Below, in pieces: positions 17,101-26,318 of a stretch of DNA of 41,387 bases. Position 1 is the first letter of the stretch; the number at the start of each line of letters is the position of its first letter. A model generated the notes under the pieces. That model worked only from the letters and a program-made list of their open reading frames with translations. It had not been told where the DNA came from and ran no database searches. This DNA is from Chara braunii (taxonomy: Eukaryota; Streptophyta; Charophyceae; Charales; Characeae). The stretch is from contig BFEA01000113.1 in NCBI GenBank assembly GCA_003427395.1, positions 2,612,832-2,654,218 on the forward strand, read 5' to 3'. The translations under genes and the position numbers were made by a program.

Positions 17101-19834
17101 CCCTTTGGTCGTCGTGCTTGTCTGATAGATGGACACTGTGTGACGAAGAAGACAGCGTGAAGACAAGGTATGAGAGAGAAGTGAGAGCAAAGTGCATACA
17201 GAATACCTTACTCTTCCCAGTCATATCGTTGTATCGACTGCGTCGACTTCCCTTGAGATCATATATCTGGCTTATCCGACGGCCATAAAAGAGGTTCTCC
17301 ATCACAACAACCATAAGATCAAGACCTAATTTGTTGTTGGCCTTCACAGTCTTGACATGATAAACTCCCAAGATCTTGGCGAGGCATGTACGTTTCCGGT
17401 ACTTCATTGCGTCTGACAGGTGCGCAAAGTACTTTGGAGCAAATTCTAAGAACGACGTCATCTCCGTTTTAGTGACTTGCTTCACTACAAAGCGATCATC
17501 ACAAGTCTTCGCGAAATAAACATTGCTTCGCCCGCCGTCAGAGACCCATTTCTTGCACCGACAAAGGGATCGAACAAAATTGACCACACCACCACAGCAG
17601 CGTTTCTGTAGAGCATCAAACTGTAATGCATAGTAAACATTGACTTCAAATCTGACTTTTGGAGATGACGCCTCGTCTGTGAAGGTGACCAGAATGGGAG
17701 GATCCCTCTGTTGTGATAGCAAACCATCATCATCGAGCATAACCTTCGGAGTACCCACCTCACCTGCCACAGCAGTATCCACACCGTTCTGGCGTGGCAG
17801 GCCACCTACTCTGCCACCGTCAGAATTCACTTCACTAGAGAAATGTGAATTCCAAGCAGAACTAGCCGGATCAGAAGCAGGTTGATGTACACTGAATATG
17901 TTAACCTCTTTCTTCTCTGCTTCCCTCTGCATGGCATCCAGCTTATTCTGGTAATCTGCAGACATGACCGCATATGCTATGATGCTAGTGGGCTCCTCAT
18001 CGTATACCACGACCACTGCATCATCATTTCCCTTGCTTCCTGTCCAGAACATCCTTCCTCCACCATGTTGTGCTGTCTGCAATATGAGTGAACCGCCAAC
18101 AGGTAAGCTTGGGGCCGGACGATCAAAAGGTGGCAGTCTCTCTGATGTCATGCTATCTGATCTCTCCATTTTCGATGGGGAACCTGGCTGAGAGATTGAA
18201 CCAGATGAGATATGCTGAACAGTTCGTTGGAGCTTTACATTCCCAGGTGTTTGCATTGGTTTGCTGGGGTCTCCTTCATCTGCCCGCACTATTCCTTCTG
18301 CACCTTTCAACAACAGATCTTCTCCCGACTTGCAACCATTTCCCTCTGCCCCTTCGGAGGAACTTGCTGCTGTCACAGGAGTCAACTCAACACTGTCTTT
18401 CTCGGTGACACATGGCAGAGCCAGTGTCTCTTGGGCCGGCATGGGAGGTGACTTAGAAATTGCATGCACAAGCCCACTTACAGGAGACTCTTCAACTCCA
18501 TCCCGCGGTTGACCGTCTAGCAGGACGCTCGTCCCAACTTCTAGAGGCCGCGGCATAACTGATACAGCAGCCAGGCTATCAGGTGCCGAAACCCCCTTCA
18601 CTACAACAACAGACGTTTCATCTCTCACACTCTCACCTGACTCATTCGCTCCTGTTCTTGCCACTGTCGTTCTGGTCTGCCCATGAACTTCTGGGATGCT
18701 ATGACCCAACGGAAAACTGACTGTAGATTGCGCCTGGGAACTTGTGAGAATAAGTTCGCGCTTGCCCTCCACGTTCTGAGCATGCACTTGCATGTCCCCC
18801 ATCCACCCATCCTCAAGAGATTTAGGAATATCAGCTAAAGTGGCACCCTCCAGTATTGATCGTTTCCCACGACTTAACCTCCCCTCGTCCACGAGCTGCG
18901 TTGGCATCGACCCCTCCTGGGGAGCATCAGCACTCCCCTCATCACCATCTTTTGCCAGACTATGTCTTTGATTTCCCATCTGCTCCTCCCTCTCTGCACT
19001 CTCTCTTGTCAAATCTCTACACTCATGCCAATTCCCATCCATTTCAGAGTGATCAGTCCTACCCTGTTCACTGCTCTCTCCCTGACTGAGCCTTTGCTCC
19101 ACGTCAACCACATCACCAGCATTTGCATTAGCATTGCTCTCCCTTGCCGTAGCAACCGTCGCTTCCAAGGACACATTAGTTGACATTGAATTCTCTGAAG
19201 CGGTAGTCCAATTCACAGCTGGGTTGGCATCAGGAGCCGCTGAGATAGTCACAAGACTCGCACTATGCTTAATCCCAGCACTCACATCCTGAGGAGCCAA
19301 AATTGTTGCCACACTGGCACTATGTTTCATCCCTGGGTTCACATCCACCCGCAGCTCCTTGTCAAGAGCCCTAGAACTGGCAGGCAGGTCCGAGGCATTT
19401 CTTATCAATCTCTTGGCACCAACATTATCCGATTCGCCTCCAGCATAGACATCCCCATGATGGCGAGAGTCTGCAAGGACTTCTCCTCTCGCATCCGAAT
19501 TGGACTCCATTGCAGAGTCAGAGCTCACTCTTGGCACTAATGGATTTTTATCTACAGGTGCTGTACTGTGCTGGATGGGAATGACACCAGCTGATGGATT
19601 CTTCAACACATTCAACAATGGATCGTCTTTCACAACAGGCAACATTAGCAAGGCTGGTATCTCCTGGAATCTCTTTATCCCCAGATATCCACACATATGA
19701 AACAGACGCAAGTCCCACTTTGCAGCTAGGGTAACAAGGTGCCGCCTCAATCTGTTCAGTTCCAGGATATCAATCTTCTGTTCGTATGCTGTGGTATCCC
19801 CCATCAAAAACGGGCTAATCTCCTTCAGCTTTGC
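14048..19834 (-). CDS. FAB1/PIKfyve-like phosphatidylinositol phosphate kinase (partial, spliced)
   Basis: FAB1-class enzymes phosphorylate phosphatidylinositol 3-phosphate to the 3,5-bisphosphate on endosomal and vacuolar membranes. Two exons join in phase 0: 19834-17207 (876 codons) and 14161-14048 (38 codons), with a 3045-bp intron. Plant FAB1 hallmarks are IDILELNRLRRHLV near the start, a long Ser/Thr/Glu-rich low-complexity linker (about residues 80-600), EEPTSIIAYA (about 610), KVRFEVNVYYALQF (about 725), the nucleotide-binding SDGGRSNVYFAK and catalytic Lys in VVKQVTKTE (about 786), then VVVMENLFYGRR and IYDLKGSRRSRYN. The second exon carries DENLREAMGTQPIYV and NDSKFLA. The FYVE/chaperonin-like N-terminal exons and the MDYSLL/IID-containing final exon(s) are not seen in the window, so the gene extends outside or is truncated. 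Its downstream side is full of transposons. Confidence 0.85.
14449..14805 (+). CDS. Unrecognised ORF, 118 codons, antisense within FAB1 intron
   Basis: An ATG-to-TGA frame on the strand opposite to FAB1, inside its 3-kb intron. The product is basic and Trp/Lys-rich (starts MVYNVHWNKYKDTMVVVETG; later KTWHLESYDADDEKAWYSES). No family is recognised and no signal peptide or membrane segment is seen. Codon choice is ordinary, with no low-complexity bias. About 130 bp upstream is 'taagacttactgccagaaac', part of FAB1. An antisense frame also exists at 14583-15104, so the openness could be chance. It might be a nested gene, an exon of one, or a relic. Confidence 0.3.
   Translation: MVYNVHWNKYKDTMVVVETGLKTRFGQKKTIKTSKEKSFHKFTKLHNGRLRVNSMAQKTWHLESYDADDEKAWYSESQTVLNERFKWILKTKPTLTWLEGVCASLTPNPLSEKLIKAM
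15840..16505 (+). repeat. Solo LTR-like repeat in FAB1 intron
   Basis: The last 170 bp align with 35765-35940 ('tctgagctt.gtgtgggcgc', 'atctgtttgcatg', 'gtctgatt.ca'), and that copy is followed by a tRNA-Met primer-binding site, so this is an LTR end. Here the end TTGCA is followed by CCTAG and not by a primer site, hence solo. A TATA-like TATAAATG occurs at 16093-16100, about 410 bp before the end, plausible for an LTR promoter. The 5' limit is not determined. Confidence 0.5.
15866..15931. repeat. 33-bp tandem duplication
   Basis: 15866-15898 and 15899-15931 are nearly identical ('tttagtcagagg.aagtggg', then 'caagtggtgagcc'). It lies upstream of the TATA-like box of the LTR-like repeat and could be a duplicated enhancer-type element in its U3. 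Confidence 0.85.
17207..19834 (-). CDS. FAB1-like exon, long linker and kinase N-lobe
   Basis: The acceptor is cctgtgcag before GCAAAGCTG (19834); the donor is AAG before GTATTC (17207/17206). The frame is open without stops for 876 codons. The upstream Met in the same frame (19864) lies beyond the acceptor and reads intron-like sequence, so it is not taken as the start. Reading past the donor gives 75 more codons with no family similarity. Confidence 0.85.
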
Positions 19835-20790
19835 CTGCACAGGATGGAGAGAGCAATGACCCATAGAGCATTAGTATGAGATATATCGAGTTTTCTGAGT
19901 ATTGCTGCTTGCTGTCTTGAGAGAGATTGCTGTTTGCTTGCACGGGCCTAAGTCCCTATGTTATGATTGCTGAGCTGAGTGCTGCGTTCCCGCATGTGTC
20001 TTCCGTGTCCTGGGAAGTGTTAGATTAGAAATAAGGGAACTACAGGGATAGAGATCATATGACTGAAATGGGAACTGGAAGTACTTCTCAGAAGTCCAGG
20101 ACTGCCCAGAACACAGGTAGAATTTGGCAGGTACTAGTAGAGATTTTCGAGCAATTACCCAACTGAGGTCCGATAGGCTTAGAAGAGCCCAGTAGCTTCC
20201 AAAAAGGTCACGAGTAGTCAGGCCCGTACAAAGTTAGCTTGCAGAGTTGATTCAGGCCCTGAAGTACGATGGTAGGCTGCAATGGTGTTCCCGTCAAAAG
20301 GCAGGAACTTCTAGTAAGCCTAGCACACTGGACAAGGCAGTAATACCGCAGCTGAGGGAGGCTGGAGTCCGAGTTGCAGGAGTATATCATTTGGCAGCAA
20401 TGAGTGATGCACCACATCACTCGACAGTCATGCTGCTGCTCCACCCACAGCTCCAGCTGAGTGGTGGAGCTGGAGGGCGGACGTTCAGGTAGATGAGGTC
20501 CACCATAGCCTATGATAACCTCATTGCCACTTCCTGTGTGGGCACCTGCTGGTCTTGGACTTCATCAGAGAGCGTGGCTATGGCGGAATGTGATGGGAGA
20601 GGCGCAGTAGTAGTAATTGCGTTGTCCTTTGAACATCCCATGGATGAACCGCCAGAGCGGAATATGTAGCCGAGAGGAGAAATGAGGTTGACACTGAAAG
20701 GAGGGCTCTTCTAGAACTGGCATGCTCAGACATGATTCCGGTTCATTCATTCATTCATTTGTAGCATACTTGCAACCGCACGAGCCGCAC
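19835..20790. other. No gene recognised upstream of the FAB1 exon
   Basis: This should be intron of the FAB1-like gene if the gene is intact. I looked on the minus strand for chaperonin-like exon sequence and found none. A (TTCA)n run of about five units occurs at 20742-20760. Confidence 0.4.
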
Positions 20791-20924
20791 ATTCGTGCGG
20801 AGTTCCGTGCGGGGGGTGCCTGTGTGGAATCGTGCAGGTTTTTTATTTTTATTATTATTATTTTACCTTTTTGGGGAGGGGGAACTGGGCGGTGCACGAC
20901 GGGAAGATGGGGATATGGCGAGGA

Positions 20925-21290
20925 GAGGGGGCTATGGAGAGGAGGAGGAGGACATGGATGAGGGAGACGACGAGGATAGCGAGGACGACGAGGAGGAGTT
21001 GAGATTGGGGAGGAGAAGAGATGGACGGAGGGAAAAGAGGAAGGGCAGGAGGAGGAGGATGAGTGGTAGGCGGAGAAGACATGGACGGTGAGGAAGGGGA
21101 GGACACGAGAAAGGGAAGGAAACGAGGAGGCATGGAAGATGAGGAAGTACGAGGAGGATGAGGAAGGGCAGGAGGAGGACGACGAACAGGAGGAGGAGGA
21201 GACGAAAAGGAGAAGGGAGGAGGAGACGAAAAGGACAAGGGAGGAGGAGACATGGAGGATGAGAGGAAGGGGAGGAGGAGCATGGTGAGG
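20925..21290 (+). repeat. Purine-rich (GGA/GAA)n tract
   Basis: About 365 bp of almost pure purine on the plus strand, mixed GGA, GAA, GAC and GAT words, with tandem blocks such as 'gaaaaggagaagggaggagg' repeated around 21202-21250. Open frames here in both directions are by-products of the composition. Confidence 0.95.
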
Positions 21291-21294
21291 CAGT

Positions 21295-21950
21295 ACTCCT
21301 GTAAAAAAAAATTCATCTCGATTATAATTTTGGCGGGGGCACTCAAACGCACCATTTCGACCCCGGCCTTTTTTTTCCCCTGAGGGGACTGATGGGTCGT
21401 TCCCCGCACGGGATCGGTTGGGCTCGTGCGCCGCACGTAGGGAACCGCCCGGCAGCCTGGCCTTCGTCCAGTGGGCGGCCCGGCCAGTTGGGTCACCCGA
21501 TTGGGCGCCGGGCGGGCCCAGTGCAATTTCGCACGCGGTGGGGGGGAGGCTTTTTTCAGCCAGTGGAAGCCTCCCCAGCCGCCTAGCGCTTGAATTTTTT
21601 TTTTTAATGACTTTCAGCCACTTTCGAATTTTTTAGGGCTACGATCCCGCATTCAAATTCGAACGGGGGATTGTCCTTCCCACCGTCGACCTGCCCGTGG
21701 CCCGTCGTCATCGAACTGCCCCTGCCCCGTCCTCATTCAGGTGCCCTCCACGCGGAGCCGACCTCCTCCTCGCGCGGAGCTCGCATCGTGCTCTCTGTCG
21801 TCGAGCTGCCACAAAGTCGTCGACCTTCCCATCATCGAGGTGCCGACCTCCACCTCCTCCTCGTGTGGAGCTCCCATCGCGCCGCTCGTCATCGACCTGC
21901 CACGTAGTCCTCTATCTACCCATGGTCGAGGTGCCAACCTCCACCTCCTC
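21295..21950. other. GC-rich spacer between purine and pyrimidine tracts
   Basis: It begins with A9 and an AT-rich patch (21301-21330), then GC-rich DNA to about 21545, T-runs near 21593-21605, and a diverged direct repeat of 'gtcatcgac/gtcgtcgacct..ccc.tc..cgaggtgcc..cctccacctcctcctcg' at about 21785-21955. No gene is supported. Confidence 0.5.
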
Positions 21951-21954
21951 CTCG

Positions 21955-23870
21955 AGTGCAGCCAGCCTCCTCCTCCTCTCGTCTTCTTCTTCTTCACTCC
22001 TCCTCCTCATCCTCTTCCTCCTCCTCCTCTCCTCTCCTTATTCTTCTCTCCTCCTCCTCCTCTCCTCTTCTTCTTCTCTCCTCCTCATTTCATCTTCTTT
22101 TCTCTCCTCCTCCTCATTTCGTCTTCTTTTCTCTCCTCCTCCTCCTCTCGTCTTCGTCTTCTTCTCTCCTCCTCCTCATTTCGTCTTCTTGTTTCCCCCC
22201 CTCCTCCTCCATCAGCGTTATTTTTCTTTTCCCTCGTCATCACCAGGCACAACCGGCACCTCCTCCTCCTCCTCCTCTGGTCTTCTTCTCCTCCTCTCCT
22301 CCTCTTCCTCCTCATTTCGTCTTTTCTCTCCTCCTCTCGTCTTCTTCTTCTTCTCTCCTCCTCTCATCTTCATCTTCTTCACTCCTCTTGCCCCTCATTT
22401 CTTCTTCTCTTTTCCCTTCCTCCTCCTCCTCTCGCCTTCTTCTTCTCCTCTCTTCTTCCTCCTCATTTCGTCTTCTTCTCTTCTCTCCTCCTCCCCCCCC
22501 TCCTCCTCACATCTTCTTTTTCTCTCCTCCTCCTCTCGTCTTTTTCTTCTTTGCTCCTCTTCCTCATTGTCCTCATTTCATCTTCTTTTTCTCTCTCCTC
22601 CTCCTCCTCCTCCTCTCTTCTTCTTCTCTCCTCCTCATTTCATCTTCTTCTTTTCTCTCTTCCTCCTCGTCTTCTTCTTTTTCTCTACTCCTCCTCCTCT
22701 CGTCTTCTTCTTCTTCGCTCCTCTTCCTCATCGTCCTCATTTCGTCTTCTTTTCTCTCTCCTCCTCATTTCGTCGACTTCTTTTCTCTCATCATCCTCTC
22801 GTCTTCTTCTTCTTCTCTCTTCCTCCTCTTCCTCGTTTCGTCTTCTTGTTTTCCCTCCTCCTCCTCCATCTCTCGTCTTCTTCTTTTTCTCTACTACTCT
22901 CTTCTTCTTCTTCTTCTTCGTTCCTCTTCCTCATCGTCCTCATTTCGTCTTCTTTTTTTCTCTCCTCCTCCTCCTCCTCCTCCTCTCTTGTTCTTCTCCT
23001 CCCTATTTCGTCTTCTTTTCTCTTCCTCCTCCTCTCTTCTTCTTCTTCTCTCCTCCTCTTCCTAATTTCGCCTTCTTGTTTTCCCTCCTCCTCCTCCATC
23101 GACATTTTTTTCTCCCCTCGTCATTGCCAGACAGTCGGCAGCTCCTCCTCCTCCTCCTCCTCTCGTCTTTTTCTTTTTCTCCTCCTCCTCCACCTCCTCT
23201 TGCCGTCTTCTTCTTCACTCCTCTTCTTCATCCTCCTCATTTCACCTTCTTCTCTCCTCCTTTTCCTCATTTCGTCTTCTTGTTTTCCCTCCTCCTCCTC
23301 CATCGGCCTTTTTTTTTTTTTTTCCTCGTCATCATCAGACAATCGGCAGCTCCTCCTCCTCCTCCTCCTCCTCCTTTTCCGCCTCCTCTTCCTCCTCTTC
23401 CACCTCATTTCGTCTTCTTCTCTTCTCTTCTCTCCTCCTCCAGCAGCCTTTTTTTTTTTCTCGTCATCGCCATACAGAACTGGCAGCTCCTCCCCCTCCT
23501 CCTCGTCCTTGTTCTTCTCTCCTCCTCCTCCTCTGCCTCCTAATCTTGTCTTTTTTTTTTAAAGTCTGCTTCTTTCTCCTACTCCTTTCCTCCTCCTCCC
23601 TCCCCTCCTCCTCCTCTCGTCTTCTTCTTTTTCTTGCTCCTCATCGTCCTCCTCCTCCACCATATCCTACTGCCCGCCATCTCCCATTCCTCTTTTTTTT
23701 TTTCTGCTCGAACAATAGAAGGGAAGCGGGCAGACTGCAGTTCTTCTCTTCTCCCCTTCTCCTCCTCCTCCTCCTCCTCCTCTCTTCTTCTACTTCTTCT
23801 CTCCTCCACCAACTTTCGACTTCTCCTTCTCTCCTCCTCGTCCTCCTTCATTGTCCTCTTATTATTATTT
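21955..23870 (+). repeat. 1.9-kb pyrimidine tract (TCC/TTC)n with higher-order units
   Basis: Nearly pure pyrimidine on the plus strand for about 1.9 kb, of TCC, TTC and CTT words. Non-repetitive anchors recur: 'ctcgtcat..cca.acag.cggcagctcc' (with variants) at about 22232, 23117, 23324, 23460 and 23878, often preceded by 'cctcatttcgtcttcttg', a cytosine/thymine run and 'ctcctcctccatc'. Long open frames of 600 codons in two overlapping frames reflect absence of stop codons in this composition, not genes. Confidence 0.95.
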
Positions 23871-23879
23871 TCTTTTTTC

Positions 23880-24112
23880 GTCATCCCCATACACCACCTG
23901 CAGGTCCTCCTCCTCTAACCCCTCCTCTCAGCGAACTGGCTGCTGCAAACACACCCTTTTACGGTTTTACCCCTTGACAACCCCCCCCCTCCCCCAACAG
24001 ACATGGATCATTCGTCTTTGCATTCTGCAACCCACTACCAACTTACTTGATTCACTGCTTCAATCCATTGTTTGCTGATGTGATCCAACACTAGCAATAC
24101 GGACTCCATTCT
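23880..24112. other. No gene recognised
   Basis: Unique-looking DNA between the pyrimidine tract and element B. Its last bases, 'atat' at 24113-24116, form the candidate target duplication of element B. Confidence 0.4.
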
Positions 24113-24116
24113 ATAT

Positions 24117-25052
24117 TGCGAGGCACAGGGCCTCCATATGCCCTACAGGGCCTATTTCCAACACAGTCGGTGCCCTAACGGAAGGCAGGCACGACCGAGG
24201 CCTACAGGCCATTTTGGGGTCACCACGCAACTGCGGAAATTCAGGCAGTTGCGCAGCGCCAGTTGGTTGGAAGCGCCCAGACCCAGGCTGCCTTTCGTTG
24301 TATGTAACTGAGGCAGGCCTTGGGCCGGATACACAAGGTGGACCGAACAAAGGCTGAGGGCAGTTGGGTGCTGGCAACCACCAAAGGCCCTGGGCCTGTT
24401 TACTTCGGACTGAGGCTGCGCCTCCTGGGGACTACCGGAAGCTTTTGGGCCAGGGCCCAGTACCACATTACTGCACGCAGCAGCAGGCCACTTCGATACA
24501 GGGAAGGGCCTGCCTACACATTGGGCATTCGGGCACACTGGCTGCATGCTGCGAAAGCGCTGCTGCGCTATCGCTGGCCAGCGCTCACGCGCTCACGGGC
24601 GAGCTGGGAGGGGCAGGCAGCCATAGCCGGGCTGCGCTGATGTATGCTAGATGGGGCGTATGGTGGTCCTTGGGTGCATGTGGCATCTGTGTGTTGGGGA
24701 TCAAGGCTGTGAGTGATACGAAAGACATACCTGGTGCTTGAGGCAACGACATTGACCGAGATCTGCTCGTACTTTGGGGAGCTGTTGACGTCATCGGCGG
24801 CATTGTAGATTAAACTAGATAGGATCTGCCATCTGTAGTCTGGGCGCCGAGCGCCAGATAGGATATCGACATTGGTTCTTCGTTGATGATGATGAGACTA
24901 TTCCAGCATTGTCAATTATGAGCTTTTGTTGTGTTCTTATTTGGTGGAACTCGTGATGCAATTCTGCTATTGGTTCGAGGTCACGACTATCTGGTCTCAT
25001 GTGTATGATGCTGATTGATTTCTGAAGTTCGCTATCGCTCATTTTCCTTGCA
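24117..25052 (+). repeat. 5' LTR of element B
   Basis: Begins TGCGAGGCACAGGG and ends TTTTCCTTGCA. It is 936 bp, about the same length as the LTR of C. Confidence 0.88.
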
Positions 25053-25055
25053 ATT

Positions 25056-25067
25056 TGGTATCAGAGT
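25056..25067 (+). promoter_or_regulatory. Primer-binding site of element B
   Basis: TGGTATCAGAGT lies three bases after the LTR; eleven of twelve bases complement the plant initiator tRNA-Met 3' end. Confidence 0.85.
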
Positions 25068-26318
25068 TGTGGTACGGTGCGCTCATCTGGTGCTCGTCTT
25101 CTGCCTTTGCGGTACATGCATGTGGTCTGCTAAGCGAGTGGCTGTGGGAAGTGTGTAGTGAGGAGGGTGGAGACAAGTGTGGCGACCCAGGGGGTTAGGG
25201 GAATCGCCAGGAAGGCTACGTGGTGTACATTGGGTGTTCGCAGTGTGATGAGAACTAGCCGATGTGTGATTGATGCTGGTGTGGAACGGCTATGCAATGC
25301 TGGTTATGTCGAAGCAGCGAATGGTCATCACAATCAACATCGGGTCATCTGGTGAGAATACATGTGGTTGGGGGCAGTTATTTTGAGGTACGTTGCACCT
25401 AACCTTATCTACCCTCTTCGACACTTCTTACCGTGAGGATGTGTGTTATATCTTGAGAGTCCTCTCATGTGAGGAGTCGTGGGCGCTCAACCTTGAGAGT
25501 CGTCAGCCTTTACGCAGAGCCTATGGAAGGAGAGGGCGGTGCTATCTGAAGGGCCCTGGACGCACTGGGTCACGGTCATCATGCCAACCCACCGGGAGTA
25601 GAGCACGCATGCTTTGCTGCTTTGTCCTTTGTATGCTCGCTGCGCTATAGAGGGGTTCTGAGGGGCAGGCCAGCCCTATGGGGAAGACGAGATCGGACGT
25701 CGATAAATAAATACCAGCGGGGACCTTCCATTGGTTGTGATCGTCGTCCTGTTTGCGACGTTAAATAATTCCTGAGGACTTTGGGGGCCGTCCATAAAAA
25801 CGCCTCCTGATCAGCCAATCGATTGGTGTAAGGCTCGCTGCACACGAGGATAAACACGGTGCAGGGCTGGCCAGCTCCGCAGGACTGGGGGCACAAGGGT
25901 GGGCCGTGTGCACACCTTCAGACAGGCACGCTATTCTGGATTGGTCAGGATCGTTGACGACAAGAGACATTTAGGAAGAACTGAGGGAGGGGTAGATTCC
26001 AGGTGATAAGTTCGATCAAGATTCCATTTTATTTTGATTAGTTAGATGTACAGCCATTAACATCTGACAGACAACATAGTTTAGAAGTGTTCTTTGGCCA
26101 TTGTGCTTTCTGTTTGCGAACTAGTCAAAGTCAAAGTAGTTTCACTTGTAGGAATCTGAACTTACCTGTTGGACCCAAATGTATCTACTCTGATGCAGCC
26201 ACCGATTAATTATTTTAATTATTATAAATCGGTCTGGGCACTACGCTGAAATAGGCATCAAAGAGTGACCTAGTGCAGATTGTGTACAGTTCTGTAGCTT
26301 ACGAGCGACAGGGATACC
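25068..26318 (+). other. Untranslated leader of element B
   Basis: About 1.25 kb without a convincing gene, colinear with 32218-33505 of element C at roughly 85-90 percent identity by eye. A block 'tcctgtttgcgacgttaaat' followed by 'aattcctgag' (25748 onward) is also present in C (32899) and, as an isolated relic, at 37188. The last shared bases before the deletion junction are 'ggataccact'. Confidence 0.7.

Larger units (their letters stand above)
14162..17206 (-). other. FAB1-like intron
   Basis: Bounded by donor GTATTC and acceptor ATCCTACAG on the minus strand. It contains the 118-codon plus-strand ORF, a 33-bp tandem duplication and a solo LTR-like repeat. The remainder (14806-15840 and 16510-17206) holds nothing recognisable apart from a short palindromic cluster near 14940-15000 ('tctgacaccagacag', 'ggtctgacccagacc'). 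Confidence 0.75.

Noticed and set aside
20858..21526. A 222-codon minus-strand frame over the purine tract
   Set aside because: Pro/Ser-rich translation of low-complexity DNA, with opposing frames equally open.
21697..23562. Open frames of about 600 codons on the plus strand in the pyrimidine tract
   Set aside because: They are Ser/Leu/Phe/Pro-only translations open in overlapping frames at once, because TCC/TTC repeats cannot form stop codons. No domain, no gene.
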